Assembly: GCF_000412995.1 (NCBI RefSeq)
Contig: NZ_KE332512.1
Coordinates: 634,909-698,908, forward strand
Direction of reading: 5' to 3'
DNA length: 64,000 bases
Origin: Treponema vincentii F0403
GTDB taxonomy: Bacteria > Spirochaetota > Spirochaetia > Treponematales > Treponemataceae
Shown here: positions 42,868 to 52,383 of the stretch, piece after piece
Layout of the letters: every line of letters starts with the position of its first letter
Numbering within the stretch: position 1 is the first letter of the stretch
Notes under the pieces: generated by a model
The model's input: the letters and a program-made list of their open reading frames with translations, nothing else
What the model was told of the DNA's origin: nothing
Database searches by the model: none
Program-made: the position numbers and the translations under genes

Positions 42868-43497
42868 TCATATTTCCGGCTGCATAATTTTATTCCAGCA
42901 GAAATACATGACATCAGTTAATATATCGATAAATCCTTGAGCTTTTTCGTAAGGATACTCATGGGTGATAATTTCAAAAAATGGTGTTAAGGCAGTACTG
43001 TAAATCAAATGAAGCTGATCATCGCTTAAAGGCCGGATATTGATTCCATGTTTTTTAAAATCATCAATAACTTTTTTGCATGCTGTAACATCCGCCATTA
43101 CAAATTCATGGCGGATATTTTCGTATTTTGTTCCTGTCGCACGGTTAAACAGCAGTTTAAATTCATCAAAGCGGCTATAAACAAGATTATACAAATTCCA
43201 TATCGATGTGCGTATAACTTCTTTTATCGCGGCCCCATTTTCTGTTTTGAATAGCTCGACTACGGTTTCGGAAAAATCGGTGCCGATACTTAACGTTTGT
43301 GCAATAAGCGGCTGCACGAGCGCTTCAAAAATTGCAGCCTTTGACGGAAAGTGTTTGTACAAGGCGCCGGCCGTTATTCCCGTCATTGCTGCGATGGAGC
43401 GCATCGACGCTTTTTCAAAACCATTTTGCAAAAATTCCTTTTTTGCATTTTTGAGGATTTCCGTATAGGTTGTGCTCTTTTTTTTCGGTTCTTTCAT
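42868..43497 (-). CDS. TetR-family transcriptional regulator
   Basis: 209 residues. The N-terminal helix-turn-helix is EILKNAKKEFLQNGFEKASM with RSIAAMTGITAGALYKHFPS, the classical TetR signature. The C-terminal ligand-binding domain is all-helical (residues 70-205). It is read in the same direction as the RND gene, with the palindromic operator in the 142-bp gap. It most likely represses the RND-LolA operon until a substrate-like ligand binds, by analogy with efflux regulators. Confidence 0.93.
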   Translation of the reverse strand: MKEPKKKSTTYTEILKNAKKEFLQNGFEKASMRSIAAMTGITAGALYKHFPSKAAIFEALVQPLIAQTLSIGTDFSETVVELFKTENGAAIKEVIRTSIWNLYNLVYSRFDEFKLLFNRATGTKYENIRHEFVMADVTACKKVIDDFKKHGINIRPLSDDQLHLIYSTALTPFFEIITHEYPYEKAQGFIDILTDVMYFCWNKIMQPEI

Positions 43498-43549
43498 CGC
43501 TTATAGTATAAGCTGCTGCTTGATCATTGTGAAGAGGGAATTTAACACA

Positions 43550-45907
43550 TTAGTTCTCCGTGAACGTTTTATACTGCAGTAGCTGCATAGTCCGGCGGTT
43601 AAACCATGAAAGAGAACCGTCATAATTCACGCTGACAATATAAGTCTCCGTCATCAGCGCTTTACGAGGAAGGGCGTAATCCCTCGGCAGCTGCCTGCTT
43701 GACCGTCTCCGTTTATCATAATAGGTAAGCTGATTTTTCCCAAGCGTAGTAAGCACTGCATATCCGTCATCATAGAGAGAAGCTTGCAAATCTTCATCGC
43801 TGTACGAAAGCGCTGCGGCAAAACTGCTGCGGGCGGGGTATGCCGTATCGAGCTTCATGGTCATTAAATCGGTTTGTTCCGACTTCTCAGTTTTAAGCCG
43901 GAAGCAGGAAAAGGTATTGGCTACCTTGTTATTACCCTGTACCGAAAACGCAATATCTCCGTCCATATTAAGCGGCATGGTTTCGCCCGTTTTTATATTG
44001 ATTAGCAAAATCGGCTGACGGATAACACCGCCCGTACTTTTGGTGATGAGCACAAAGGTATCGTCTACCTGCACGGCATCTTGTAATCCTGCGGCCTGAT
44101 ACGTGAATAATTGCTTTCCGCTTTTACCGTCGAGCAAGACCAATCCGCTGAATGCCCGCACCGCTGCGATGGTATCGTTATACACCGAAACCGAATTAAG
44201 CCGCTCCCGTGGGCGGTATAAGACAACCGGTGTTTGTCCTTCCTCCGCATAATACAGCGGTGCGTTTTTTTCTGCAGACCAAAATAAAAATCCGTTTCCA
44301 TATACGGTACACCGATCGCCCAAAACGGATTGAATAACAGGTTCCGGTTTATCCGCCGAGGAGGTGCTGACATACAGCGTCGAACCGCTGAGCATGTAGA
44401 TTTTGGAATCCTTCGTACATATATCGCGAATCGGAATTGAAACGTCGATATTGAGCTCCGTTAACAAAACCTCCGCATCCTTGTTTTGCGTTAAACGATA
44501 CAGCCTGCCGTCATCAGTTCCGATTACAACCGCCGCATCGACATGCCGCGCTGCGGTAATATCGGCAGGATGCGGAAGGCTAAAGGCAGGAGATTTTTTG
44601 TCGCCTTGGCATAAATACCATGTCCGGCCGGATTCACCTTTTTCAATCCATACCGGCAAACTATCCGTAATCTTTCCTGCAAATAGGGCGGAACGGGCGG
44701 GATAGTTTTCCAATACCTCGCCCGAAGCGGCCTTTACAACTACGACATTTCCGTTTTTATATCCGATAATCTGAGTGTAATTTTTAATAAGTTCGGGATT
44801 CTCCAACCGATCCTCGGTTTCGTACTGTGTCAGAATTGACTTCTTAGCAATATCGGCGTACACAAGCCTGCCGGTCTCTCCGTACGTTACAATACTTTTT
44901 TCGCTCGGGCCGGTTGCCGCAAGCAGCACGATTCCCGGCGGCCGCGGATACACTTTTTTTACATTTCCGTTTGCATCGAGCACGGTAATTCCCTCTGTCG
45001 ATGCGGTTCCGATAAACAGATAGGTGCCCTGCGCAGACCACGACAGGGAGAGGACGGAACTGGTAAAGCGTTTTGCGTACAGCTGCTTTTTTGTTTGCCA
45101 GTCCCAGAGGGAAATTTTATGAATACTGAAGCCGTCCGTTTCATAGACGGCGATAAGCGCTTTTTTAGGATGAGCGGCGATGCGCTTAATCGGCATTGTC
45201 GACACCTGCCATGTTTCGGGCTTCATGGTTCTATATGAAAATCGGGTGATAAAGCCGTCTTTTCCGGCTGCAAAAAAAGAACGCGTAACGGAAGAATCGG
45301 CAATGGCTGCCACTCCTCCTTCAAACCGGTGAGTGATAAGGGAGCGTTCAAGGCTGTTTCTTACGGAAAGATCTTGCCCCTGCAATCTGTTTTTTTGCAG
45401 CGCTGCATCGGCTTCACCTTCATCAAAAGAGGCTTCTGTTTCCGCCCCGTTCTCCGGTATGTGTCCGTTTTTGCTATGATCTTTATTCACAGCATTGCCC
45501 TGCACGTTCCCATTTGAATTATGTTTTTCATTTACGGTATTATCCGTCCCGGGGGAGCCCGGAGTATCGGGAGCAATTTCATCGGAAGGTGTGCCGTCGG
45601 AAGCAGAGACAGCACCGGCGCCGTCCGATTCTTCGGCCGGATTTTCCGCCGTATTCGGTGCGGCAGGAGATTGACTATCGATATTGGTATCCGTTTGCTG
45701 CTCTCCGGCAGCGGCGCCGTTATCCGATGTATCTGATGTTTCCGATGTTCCCTGTTGGGCTTGTGCATCGGCAGCGGTTGTTCCGGCTGCCGCCGGTTCG
45801 GATACTGCTGCCGGCGTACCCGCATTGCCGGTAGTTTGCGCACCTACGCTTGCAAGCAGGCATACAAACAACGGTAACAACAGAAAACGTTTAAACGGCC
45901 GGCTCAT
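43550..45907 (-). CDS. Secreted beta-propeller-like protein with acidic linker
   Basis: 785 residues from ATG 45907, with AAGGAGACGACA upstream; ATG 45925 has no ribosome site. The signal peptide ends LLASVGAQTT. Residues 25-170 are a low-complexity stretch rich in A, T, E, D, S, G and N, probably disordered. From about residue 200 repeated WD40/PQQ-like blades occur (HRFEGGVAAIADSSVTRSFF, ISLWDWQTKKQLYAKRFTSS, VLSLSWSAQGTYLFIGTAST). It overlaps the CpXC gene by 17 bp. Likely a periplasmic scaffold, function unknown. Confidence 0.8.
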   Translation of the reverse strand: MSRPFKRFLLLPLFVCLLASVGAQTTGNAGTPAAVSEPAAAGTTAADAQAQQGTSETSDTSDNGAAAGEQQTDTNIDSQSPAAPNTAENPAEESDGAGAVSASDGTPSDEIAPDTPGSPGTDNTVNEKHNSNGNVQGNAVNKDHSKNGHIPENGAETEASFDEGEADAALQKNRLQGQDLSVRNSLERSLITHRFEGGVAAIADSSVTRSFFAAGKDGFITRFSYRTMKPETWQVSTMPIKRIAAHPKKALIAVYETDGFSIHKISLWDWQTKKQLYAKRFTSSVLSLSWSAQGTYLFIGTASTEGITVLDANGNVKKVYPRPPGIVLLAATGPSEKSIVTYGETGRLVYADIAKKSILTQYETEDRLENPELIKNYTQIIGYKNGNVVVVKAASGEVLENYPARSALFAGKITDSLPVWIEKGESGRTWYLCQGDKKSPAFSLPHPADITAARHVDAAVVIGTDDGRLYRLTQNKDAEVLLTELNIDVSIPIRDICTKDSKIYMLSGSTLYVSTSSADKPEPVIQSVLGDRCTVYGNGFLFWSAEKNAPLYYAEEGQTPVVLYRPRERLNSVSVYNDTIAAVRAFSGLVLLDGKSGKQLFTYQAAGLQDAVQVDDTFVLITKSTGGVIRQPILLINIKTGETMPLNMDGDIAFSVQGNNKVANTFSCFRLKTEKSEQTDLMTMKLDTAYPARSSFAAALSYSDEDLQASLYDDGYAVLTTLGKNQLTYYDKRRRSSRQLPRDYALPRKALMTETYIVSVNYDGSLSWFNRRTMQLLQYKTFTEN

Positions 45908-46562
45908 TGTCGTCTCCTTCGGCATGGATATTCTTATAGGAAAGATAGGGGCCGAGCCATAAGGCCTTAAACACTTCTTTCTGTTTACCCTTTTTATGAT
46001 CTGTTTCTACCGAGCGGTAAAGGCTTAACGGAACGCGCATCACCGCGACTTCTTTTTCCCGCAGTCCATGCAGATGGAATTCGATTGTATCACCCTCGAG
46101 TTTTTCAAACAGAATTTGAATATGCTTTCCCTTGATGTTTTTCCCGTTATCCAGCAAAAAAAACTTTACCGCCTCGACGATTTCAGGATCTAAATCGGCA
46201 TCGAGTACGGCAATCCGGTCGGCAAGTTCGGGATAGCCTATTACCGGCGTTTGTCCTTTCTTGAGAAATTCGGTCTTTATCTTTTTATTGTTTTCCGCAT
46301 CAATTCTGACAGCCCCCGCACAAAAAGCGAGACATTCCATGCGTTTCTTTTCCGGGACAAACAGCAGCGTCGTTTTTTTAGACTTCCACACAAATTCCGT
46401 TTCAAGTTCGATATTGACTTTTGAACCGCAGGACGGACATACGAAAGACAAAAAAGAACCGTTTTTTATCTTTTCTTTTACAGCCGTCTGAACATCCAAA
46501 TCGATTGTCTTTTCATATTCCACATCAAATGAACAGTCACATTTACAGGTAATTTTTTGCAT
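45891..46562 (-). CDS. CpXC-domain protein
   Basis: 223 residues. The N-terminal zinc-ribbon-like CpXC domain has Cys pairs ITCKCDCSFDVEYE and FVCPSCGSKVNIELE. The rest is a mixed alpha/beta region with no motif I know. No signal peptide, so cytoplasmic. Its stop lies 17 bp inside the start of the secreted propeller gene, so the two are translationally coupled. CpXC proteins are of unknown function. Confidence 0.8.
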   Translation of the reverse strand: MQKITCKCDCSFDVEYEKTIDLDVQTAVKEKIKNGSFLSFVCPSCGSKVNIELETEFVWKSKKTTLLFVPEKKRMECLAFCAGAVRIDAENNKKIKTEFLKKGQTPVIGYPELADRIAVLDADLDPEIVEAVKFFLLDNGKNIKGKHIQILFEKLEGDTIEFHLHGLREKEVAVMRVPLSLYRSVETDHKKGKQKEVFKALWLGPYLSYKNIHAEGDDNEPAV

Positions 46563-46581
46563 AAGTTCTCCTAAAAAGCAC

Positions 46582-47934
46582 TCATTTCATAATATATAAG
46601 ATATCCGCCCAAAGCGCAAAGACAAAAAGTACGGCGATAAAGGCAACACCGACAAACTGCATATAGTATAAAATACGCGGCGGTATTTGCCGGCGGACGA
46701 TGCATTCGATAAAAGCCGTAAAGATCAATCCTCCGTCCAGAATGGGAATGGGCAAAAGGTTCATCAAAAAGAGGGACACGCATATCACGGCGACAATTTC
46801 AGCGATATTTACAAAACCTGCCCGCGCGTTTTCACTAAAGCCGTCCGAAGCGAGGATTCCGATCATCGAACTGATCCGTACCGGCCCCGCAACCGCTTCG
46901 GTCATGCTTACGCCTTTAAACAACAGACCGAGGCTTTTCAATGTAACGGCCGTCAATTTCCCTGTCTGTACTATACCTTGCCGCAAACTGTCAAGAAAGC
47001 CGGTTCCTTCCTCGGTTACGGTGATATATTTCCAGTTTAAACCGAGGTCGACGCTCCCGTTTTCCGTACGGACAAGATTCACCGGCAGCTCAATCCGCTC
47101 TCCGCCGCGGATAAGTTCGAAGAGTGCGGTTTTCTGCGTATAGTCGCGGAAAAAATATATCAGCGACAGCTGATTATCAAGCGCCGTGCCGTCAACTCCG
47201 GTAATACGGTCGCCCGCTTTAATTCCCGCCAAGTCTGCGGCGGAGTCTTTCCGCACCGAATCGATTTGGAGCGGCACATAACGGTAAACACCTACCTGCC
47301 CCGCACCGGTTTTCTTATTCAAGTCGGGGCGTATCGTTGTGCCGAGCTGCTCGTTTCCGCGTTCAATCAGCATCGTAAGCGTTTCTTCGGGATGAAGCGC
47401 GATAATCTGCTGAATGTCGGCAAAGTTCGTCGTATTTTCATCGTTTATTTTGAGGATACGGTCGCCTATCTGTAAACCGGCTGCCCGCGCGGGCGATTGG
47501 TCGCTCGGGTCGAGGCAGTATACCGGCACAATGCGGTTGTCGGTGGTGTAATATGTTCTGCCGAGCCCGCTTATCATGGCAAGAGCCGCCGCGGCAAGCA
47601 AGAGGTTTGCAAAGGGCCCCGCAAACGCTATCAGAATCCGTTTAAAAGGATGGGCGGCAAAAAGGCTCCCCTCTTCTTTGGGAACACTCGAAAGTTTTTT
47701 TTCGTACGCCTCTCTAAATGCGTGTTCCCCCTTCATGCCGCAGTACCCGCCGAGCGGGATTGCCGATAACCGGTACTCGGTTGCTCCTATTTTTTTACGC
47801 AACAGCACCGGCCCCCAGCCGATGGAAAAGCTTTCCACCGATACGCCGCAGAGTTTAGCAACGATGAAGTGCCCCAGCTCATGAATAAATACAACGATGC
47901 CGAGTACCGGCAATCCGATTAAAAATTTTATCAT
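46582..47934 (-). CDS. rseP: Site-2 protease RseP/RasP
   Basis: 450 residues from ATG 47934, with AAGGA five bases upstream; ATG 47937 is too close to it, and earlier in-frame starts lie in the repeat element. The zinc motif is VFIHELGHFIVAK. Two PDZ domains follow (AARAAGLQIGDRILKINDEN and AADLAGIKAGDRITGVDGTA), then the second metal-binding motif NLLPIPILDGG. Membrane helices are at both ends. It performs intramembrane cleavage of anti-sigma factors or signal peptides. Last of the rpsB-to-rseP gene block. Confidence 0.95.
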   Translation of the reverse strand: MIKFLIGLPVLGIVVFIHELGHFIVAKLCGVSVESFSIGWGPVLLRKKIGATEYRLSAIPLGGYCGMKGEHAFREAYEKKLSSVPKEEGSLFAAHPFKRILIAFAGPFANLLLAAAALAMISGLGRTYYTTDNRIVPVYCLDPSDQSPARAAGLQIGDRILKINDENTTNFADIQQIIALHPEETLTMLIERGNEQLGTTIRPDLNKKTGAGQVGVYRYVPLQIDSVRKDSAADLAGIKAGDRITGVDGTALDNQLSLIYFFRDYTQKTALFELIRGGERIELPVNLVRTENGSVDLGLNWKYITVTEEGTGFLDSLRQGIVQTGKLTAVTLKSLGLLFKGVSMTEAVAGPVRISSMIGILASDGFSENARAGFVNIAEIVAVICVSLFLMNLLPIPILDGGLIFTAFIECIVRRQIPPRILYYMQFVGVAFIAVLFVFALWADILYIMK

Positions 47935-47956
47935 CATAGTCCTTACGCAGGGGAAA

Positions 47957-48138
47957 CGCATCAGGTACTTTTTTAACACCCCGCAGAATAAGTGAGGTTG
48001 TTCAACCAGAGTTGAACCTCTTCGCGGTTCAAATGGTTGCCCTACCTCACTTATTCTGCGCTTTTTATTTATTTGCCTGATGCGTTTTTCCTTCTTTCCT
48101 AAAATAAACTGCGTGAAATTTTGTCTAAAATTTCACGC
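47957..48138. repeat. Family R composite structured repeat, copy 4
   Basis: CGCATCAGG (47957-47965) / CCTGATGCG (48076-48084) enclose a perfect 17-bp stem (47982-47998 with 48044-48060) and a TTGAACC/GGTTCAA hairpin. The tail stem-loop GCGTGAAATTTT/AAAATTTCACGC is at 48111-48138, itself covaried from GTGCG/CGCAC. It lies between dxr and rseP on the minus strand. Confidence 0.8.
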
Positions 48139-48181
48139 GAAAGCATGGCAACCGCTTAACATATTTTCCGTGCAGTTCCCC

Positions 48182-49306
48182 TTACATTAAATGCTCAATT
48201 ATGACATCTGCGCGGCGGCGGGCGGCTTTGTCGATTTGCATCACGTCCGCGACGTCTTTCGGCACGGAGCTCCAATCTTCCTGCATCACCATGCCGGTAA
48301 TCTCCGCTAGGTGTACAAACCGGATTTTGCCGCGCAAAAACGCAGCGACCGCCTGTTCATTTGCCGCGTTGAACGCTATCGGATAGCCGGCCTTTTTACG
48401 GGCGGCGGTAAAGCCGAGCGAGAGCATCGGAAAATCCTCCAACCGGGGCGGCTCAAAGTGCAGGTCTAAGGGTTTACTAAAATCGAGCGGCGCGAGATAA
48501 GGAGGCGGTTCTTCAGGATAGCTCAACGCAGTAAAAATAGGATTACGCATATCGGGCGGAGAAAGCTGAGCATACACTTCGCCGCCTTTCAGCTGTACCA
48601 TCGAATGCACAATACTCGACGGATGCACCGCAACGGTAATGCGGTCGGTGGGTACATCGAAAAGCTGTACCGCTTCGATCACTTCCAAAGCCTTATTGGC
48701 AAGCGAGGCGGAATCGATAGTGATTTTAGCCCCCATCGTCCATGTCGGGTGTTTAAGCGCATCCTGCAGCGTCGCCCCTTGAATACGCTCCCTCGTCCAC
48801 GTCCGGAACGGGCCTCCTGACGCGGTGATGATAAGACGCTCGACGGCATCCCGTCCATACGCCCGTATTAAACTGTAAATAGCCGAATGCTCGGAATCCA
48901 CAGGAATAATGACAGACCGATATTTTTCCGCTTCTTTTTGTAGGAAATCACCCGCCATTACAATGCTTTCTTTGTTTGCGAGGGCGAGCGTCCGGTGTGT
49001 CCGAACGGCAACAAGTGATGCCTGCAGTCCCGCCGCGCCCGCGATACCGTTAACGACAATATCCGCAGGTGTTTCGGTTAAAAACCGTTCAAGGCTGCGG
49101 TGCTTTATATCGTAATGTGCAGCAGCGGCGGAATCCGTTACTGCAAAATTCTGAAAATGAAATTCGGCGCGTAAGGCATCCAATACCCCGCTCTTTGTGT
49201 GCACGGAAACACCGGCAAGTTCAAAACGGTCGGAAAACCGGCGTATAATATCAATGGTATTTTGTCCGATTGTTCCGCTTGCACCAAGCACGATTATCTT
49301 TTTCAT
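48182..49306 (-). CDS. dxr: 1-deoxy-D-xylulose 5-phosphate reductoisomerase
   Basis: 374 residues. It has the NADPH-binding N-terminus KKIIVLGASGTIGQNTIDII, the metal and substrate residues in IIPVDSEHSAIYSL and ASGGPFRTW, HPTWTMGAKITIDSASLANK with ALEVIEA, and HPSSIVHSMVQLKGGEVYAQ. It is the second enzyme of the MEP isoprenoid pathway, the target of fosmidomycin. The enzyme is cytoplasmic. It lies between cdsA and rseP, supplying isoprenoid for the undecaprenyl synthesis encoded by uppS in the same block. Confidence 0.97.
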   Translation of the reverse strand: MKKIIVLGASGTIGQNTIDIIRRFSDRFELAGVSVHTKSGVLDALRAEFHFQNFAVTDSAAAAHYDIKHRSLERFLTETPADIVVNGIAGAAGLQASLVAVRTHRTLALANKESIVMAGDFLQKEAEKYRSVIIPVDSEHSAIYSLIRAYGRDAVERLIITASGGPFRTWTRERIQGATLQDALKHPTWTMGAKITIDSASLANKALEVIEAVQLFDVPTDRITVAVHPSSIVHSMVQLKGGEVYAQLSPPDMRNPIFTALSYPEEPPPYLAPLDFSKPLDLHFEPPRLEDFPMLSLGFTAARKKAGYPIAFNAANEQAVAAFLRGKIRFVHLAEITGMVMQEDWSSVPKDVADVMQIDKAARRRADVIIEHLM

Positions 49307-49328
49307 TATGTTGCCCTATCTATATAAT

Positions 49329-49372
49329 AGAACATCTCTAAAAACTCGGAGAGATTTTTAGAAGCCTCTATA
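49329..49372. repeat. Family F2 stem-loop repeat
   Basis: GAACATCTCTAAAAACTC pairs with GATTTTTAGAAGCCTC between cdsA and dxr. The right arm overlaps the last bases of cdsA. Confidence 0.5.
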
Positions 49373-50216
49373 TCCCGATGAAAAACCGGTAGCAAAGGTA
49401 GAATACCGGAGCGGCAAGCAGAATAGAGTCGATGCTGTCGAGGATTCCGCCGCGTCCGAGTATGAGCGCCCCGGAATCTTTTACCTCGGCGGAGCGCTTA
49501 AAAATAGATTCGATAAGATCCCCGATGATGGCAGCTACTCCGGTACAAAAACCGGTTACCAACGATCCGTTTAAGCTTTTTCCAAACGCGGCGGGGAATA
49601 ATTTAAAAGCAAGAAACCCTGCCGCAGTTGCAGCGATGAGTCCGCCGATAAAACCCGCGATACTTTTATTGGGACTGGCAGGCACAAATCCGCGGTTTCC
49701 TTTTCCGAACAGTACCCCGAAAAGCCATGCAAGGGAATCACATGAAAAAACCATCAGTAAAAATATTGCAATAATATGCGAAGCGGACGGCCAGCGCGTC
49801 ATAGCGGAAAGAAATACAATCAAAAGTCCCGGATAAAAAATAATAAATACGGCTGAACAAACACGCTGAATACTTTTTTCAAACGGTTTTGAAAATGAAT
49901 AAAACGTTTCAACAAAAAATATAAAATATAATGCCCCGATACCGATCAATATCATCCCGATACGGGAAAAAAGTCCGAGCATAAAAAGATATGCGGAAAC
50001 GGGGATAATCAAACCTGCAAATAAAACAATCGGTGTAGAGTAAACTGCAATTTTTCTGGAAAACATAGCGCGGATTTCTATGATTGCAAAAGCCGTAGCA
50101 ATAAATATTTCAAGGTGCAGTACCAAAAAATGATGATATGGCAAAAAATATACTGAACTAAGTATGAGAGGCAAGCCGACAACAAACACTATTATCCGTT
50201 CAATAATCTTTTTCAT
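49368..50216 (-). CDS. cdsA: Phosphatidate cytidylyltransferase
   Basis: 282 residues from ATG 50216, which overlaps the uppS stop (ATGA). About seven or eight membrane helices are seen. The CdsA signature is near the C-terminus: SAEVKDSGALILGRGGILDS then IDSILLAAPVFYL, with the earlier DSLAWLFGVLFGKGNRGFVP and SPNKSIAGFIGG. It makes CDP-diacylglycerol from phosphatidic acid and CTP in the inner membrane. Position after uppS is conserved widely. Confidence 0.94.
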   Translation of the reverse strand: MKKIIERIIVFVVGLPLILSSVYFLPYHHFLVLHLEIFIATAFAIIEIRAMFSRKIAVYSTPIVLFAGLIIPVSAYLFMLGLFSRIGMILIGIGALYFIFFVETFYSFSKPFEKSIQRVCSAVFIIFYPGLLIVFLSAMTRWPSASHIIAIFLLMVFSCDSLAWLFGVLFGKGNRGFVPASPNKSIAGFIGGLIAATAAGFLAFKLFPAAFGKSLNGSLVTGFCTGVAAIIGDLIESIFKRSAEVKDSGALILGRGGILDSIDSILLAAPVFYLCYRFFIGI

Positions 50217-50893
50217 ATAATCCTTCCGAAGCGTCTTGTGCGTTTGCCGTAAGCATCCAACGCTTCCATCAAATGAGCGGGAGCAAAATCCGGCCACAAA
50301 ACATCGGTACTGTAAAATTCGGCATACGCGGTTTGCCATAATAAGAAATTGCTCAACCGTTTTTCTCCGCCGGTACGGATAACCAGATCGACGGGAGGAA
50401 CTCCTGCCGTATCGAGCAGCTTCTCAAATGCATCTTCCGTCAACGTTTCAAGCTGTTGTCCGGAAAGTTTTTTTACTGCGCGGATAATTTCATCCTTTCC
50501 GCCGTAGTTGATGGCAAGCTGCACGGTTGTACCGGTATAATGTTCCGTTTTTTCCATTATATCGGCAATTTCCGTCTGGATTGCACGCGGCAGCGCAGCA
50601 GCGTCGCCGATATGCTTAACTTTAATATTGTTTGCAGCATAAAAGGCGAGCTCGGCGCGGAGATGCTTTTGGATTAAGCCCATCAAAAAGCCGACCTCTT
50701 CCTCCGTCCGTTTCCAGTTTTCAGTTGAAAACACATACAAAGTGATATAAGGTATATGCAAATCGGAAACGGCCTTAACAATCCGTTTTGCCGCTTCCAG
50801 TCCTTCTTGATGTCCTTTTGTACGAGCTAATCCCCGCTGCTCGGCCCATCGCCCGTTGCCGTCCATAATGACGGCAATATGCTGCATTGTCAT
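50213..50893 (-). CDS. uppS: Undecaprenyl diphosphate synthase
   Basis: 226 residues. Signature IAVIMDGNGRWAEQRGLART with KGHQEGLEAAKRIVKAV, then YITLYVFSTENWKRTEEEV, LAINYGGKDEIIRAVKKL and the C-terminal DLVIRTGGEKRLSNFLLWQT with AYAEFYSTDVLWPDF. It adds isoprene units in cis to give the C55 lipid carrier for peptidoglycan. The start shares a base with the frr stop; an in-frame ATG at 50887 is an alternative. Confidence 0.97.
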   Translation of the reverse strand: MTMQHIAVIMDGNGRWAEQRGLARTKGHQEGLEAAKRIVKAVSDLHIPYITLYVFSTENWKRTEEEVGFLMGLIQKHLRAELAFYAANNIKVKHIGDAAALPRAIQTEIADIMEKTEHYTGTTVQLAINYGGKDEIIRAVKKLSGQQLETLTEDAFEKLLDTAGVPPVDLVIRTGGEKRLSNFLLWQTAYAEFYSTDVLWPDFAPAHLMEALDAYGKRTRRFGRII

Positions 50894-51447
50894 TAACCTT
50901 CCATAATCTCTTTTTCTTTTTCTGCAAGGAGCTTATTAATATCGTTAATATGAGCGTCCGTTGCTTTTTGGAACTTTTCTTCAGCTGTCTTTAAGGCATC
51001 CTCGCTTAAAAGCCCATCCTTCTGCTGTTTTTTCGCTTCGTCGATTCCGTCCCGCCGGATATTGCGGATTGCAACGCGGCACTGCTCGGCAAAGTTTTTC
51101 GCTTGCTTTGCAAGCTCTTTCCGGCGTTCCTCGGTAAGCGGAGGAATTGCAATACGGATAAGCTTCCCGTCGTTGGCAGGGTTTAACGAAAGCTCCGATT
51201 TAAGGATGGCTTTTTCGATTTCTCCCAACAGCGATTTATCCCACGGCTGAATAACAACCAAGCGAGCTTCGGGGATAGAAATAGTCGCCACTTGATTGAG
51301 CGGCGTCGGCTGCCCATAGCTGTCAACCCGTATTTTATCAAACAAAGAAGTAGACGCACGGCCTGTCCGCAGAGCGTTAAACTCATCCTTTAATGCCGCT
51401 ATCGACTTCTTCATTTTTTCTTCATAGACACTATGAATATCGCTCAT
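50893..51447 (-). CDS. frr: Ribosome recycling factor
   Basis: 184 residues, exactly the family length. It opens YEEKMKKSIAALKDEFNALR with TGRASTSLFDKIRVDSYG, then PLNQVATISIPEARLVVIQP, and ends in the long helical arm LAKQAKNFAEQCRVAIRNIR. It splits the post-termination ribosome with EF-G. It lies 9 bp after tsf and overlaps uppS by one base. pyrH, usual between tsf and frr in many bacteria, is absent here. Confidence 0.97.
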   Translation of the reverse strand: MSDIHSVYEEKMKKSIAALKDEFNALRTGRASTSLFDKIRVDSYGQPTPLNQVATISIPEARLVVIQPWDKSLLGEIEKAILKSELSLNPANDGKLIRIAIPPLTEERRKELAKQAKNFAEQCRVAIRNIRRDGIDEAKKQQKDGLLSEDALKTAEEKFQKATDAHINDINKLLAEKEKEIMEG

Positions 51448-51456
51448 GTTTGCCCT

Positions 51457-52293
51457 CTATTGGCCAAGCTGCCACAGTACAAGTTTTGAAAGGCTGATAT
51501 TTGCACCGAGCTGTTTTCCTACTTCTTTCATTTTGGCCGCCACAGATACCTTATCGTCCTTAACAAAGGCTTGTTCAAGAAAGCAGATTTCAGCTAAGTG
51601 CTTATTCAGTTTACCTTTTACGATGCCTTCTTTTACGTTATCGGGCTTCTGCAATTCGGCAACCTGTCCGCGGAATACTTCAAGCTGCTCGTCGATATAT
51701 GAAGAATCGACATCTTCCTTCCGTACATAGAGCGGAGTGAACGCCGCAGCATGGAGACAGCAGTCATACGCAAAATCTTGGAACGTCTTATCGATCAATA
51801 CCGCAGGCTTATCGGATTTTAACACGACGATAACGCCGGTCTTTTTATCGGAGTGAACATAATGCGCGATGTATTCGTCGCTTCCCGCTTGTACGGCAGT
51901 TAAACGCCGTAAGCCCATATTCTCGCGGACGCGTGTCGCAAGGTCGAGCACCATATCGCTCAATTCTTTTTGGACATCGGTGTAGCCTTTTGCAAGTGCT
52001 GTTTCTACGATTTTATCACCCACGGCGATAAAATCGGCATTTTTTGCGACGAAGTCGGTCTCGCAGGTTAATTCCGCCATTACCGCTTTGGAATCGGCGG
52101 CTTTAATAACGATAATACCTTCGCTGGTTGTGCGGCTTGCCCGCTTTTCAACAGCCGCAAGGCCTTTTTCTTTTAAGAATTTTTCCGCTTCTTTTGCATC
52201 GCCGTTGCATTCCTGCAGGGCTTTTTTACATTCCATCATACCGGCGCCGGTTTTTTCGCGGAGCGCCTTTACGTCAGATGCTTTTATTTCCAT
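51457..52293 (-). CDS. tsf: Elongation factor Ts
   Basis: 278 residues from ATG 52293 with AAGGAGAAA upstream; an in-frame ATG at 52329 would add a non-family extension. The N-terminal UBA-like region EIKASDVKALREKTGAGMME with CKKALQECNGD leads to the TDFVAKN core motif (ELTCETDFVAKNADFIAVGD). The two dimerisation-like subdomains follow. It exchanges GDP for GTP on EF-Tu. It follows rpsB in the usual order. Confidence 0.97.
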   Translation of the reverse strand: MEIKASDVKALREKTGAGMMECKKALQECNGDAKEAEKFLKEKGLAAVEKRASRTTSEGIIVIKAADSKAVMAELTCETDFVAKNADFIAVGDKIVETALAKGYTDVQKELSDMVLDLATRVRENMGLRRLTAVQAGSDEYIAHYVHSDKKTGVIVVLKSDKPAVLIDKTFQDFAYDCCLHAAAFTPLYVRKEDVDSSYIDEQLEVFRGQVAELQKPDNVKEGIVKGKLNKHLAEICFLEQAFVKDDKVSVAAKMKEVGKQLGANISLSKLVLWQLGQ

Positions 52294-52383
52294 AATGAAT
52301 TTCTCCTTAAATATAGATGAGGGAGGCAAAACTATACGGCGGCCGCAAAAGCTTTTCAGTCTTTTAGCAGCCAGCAGTGCTTT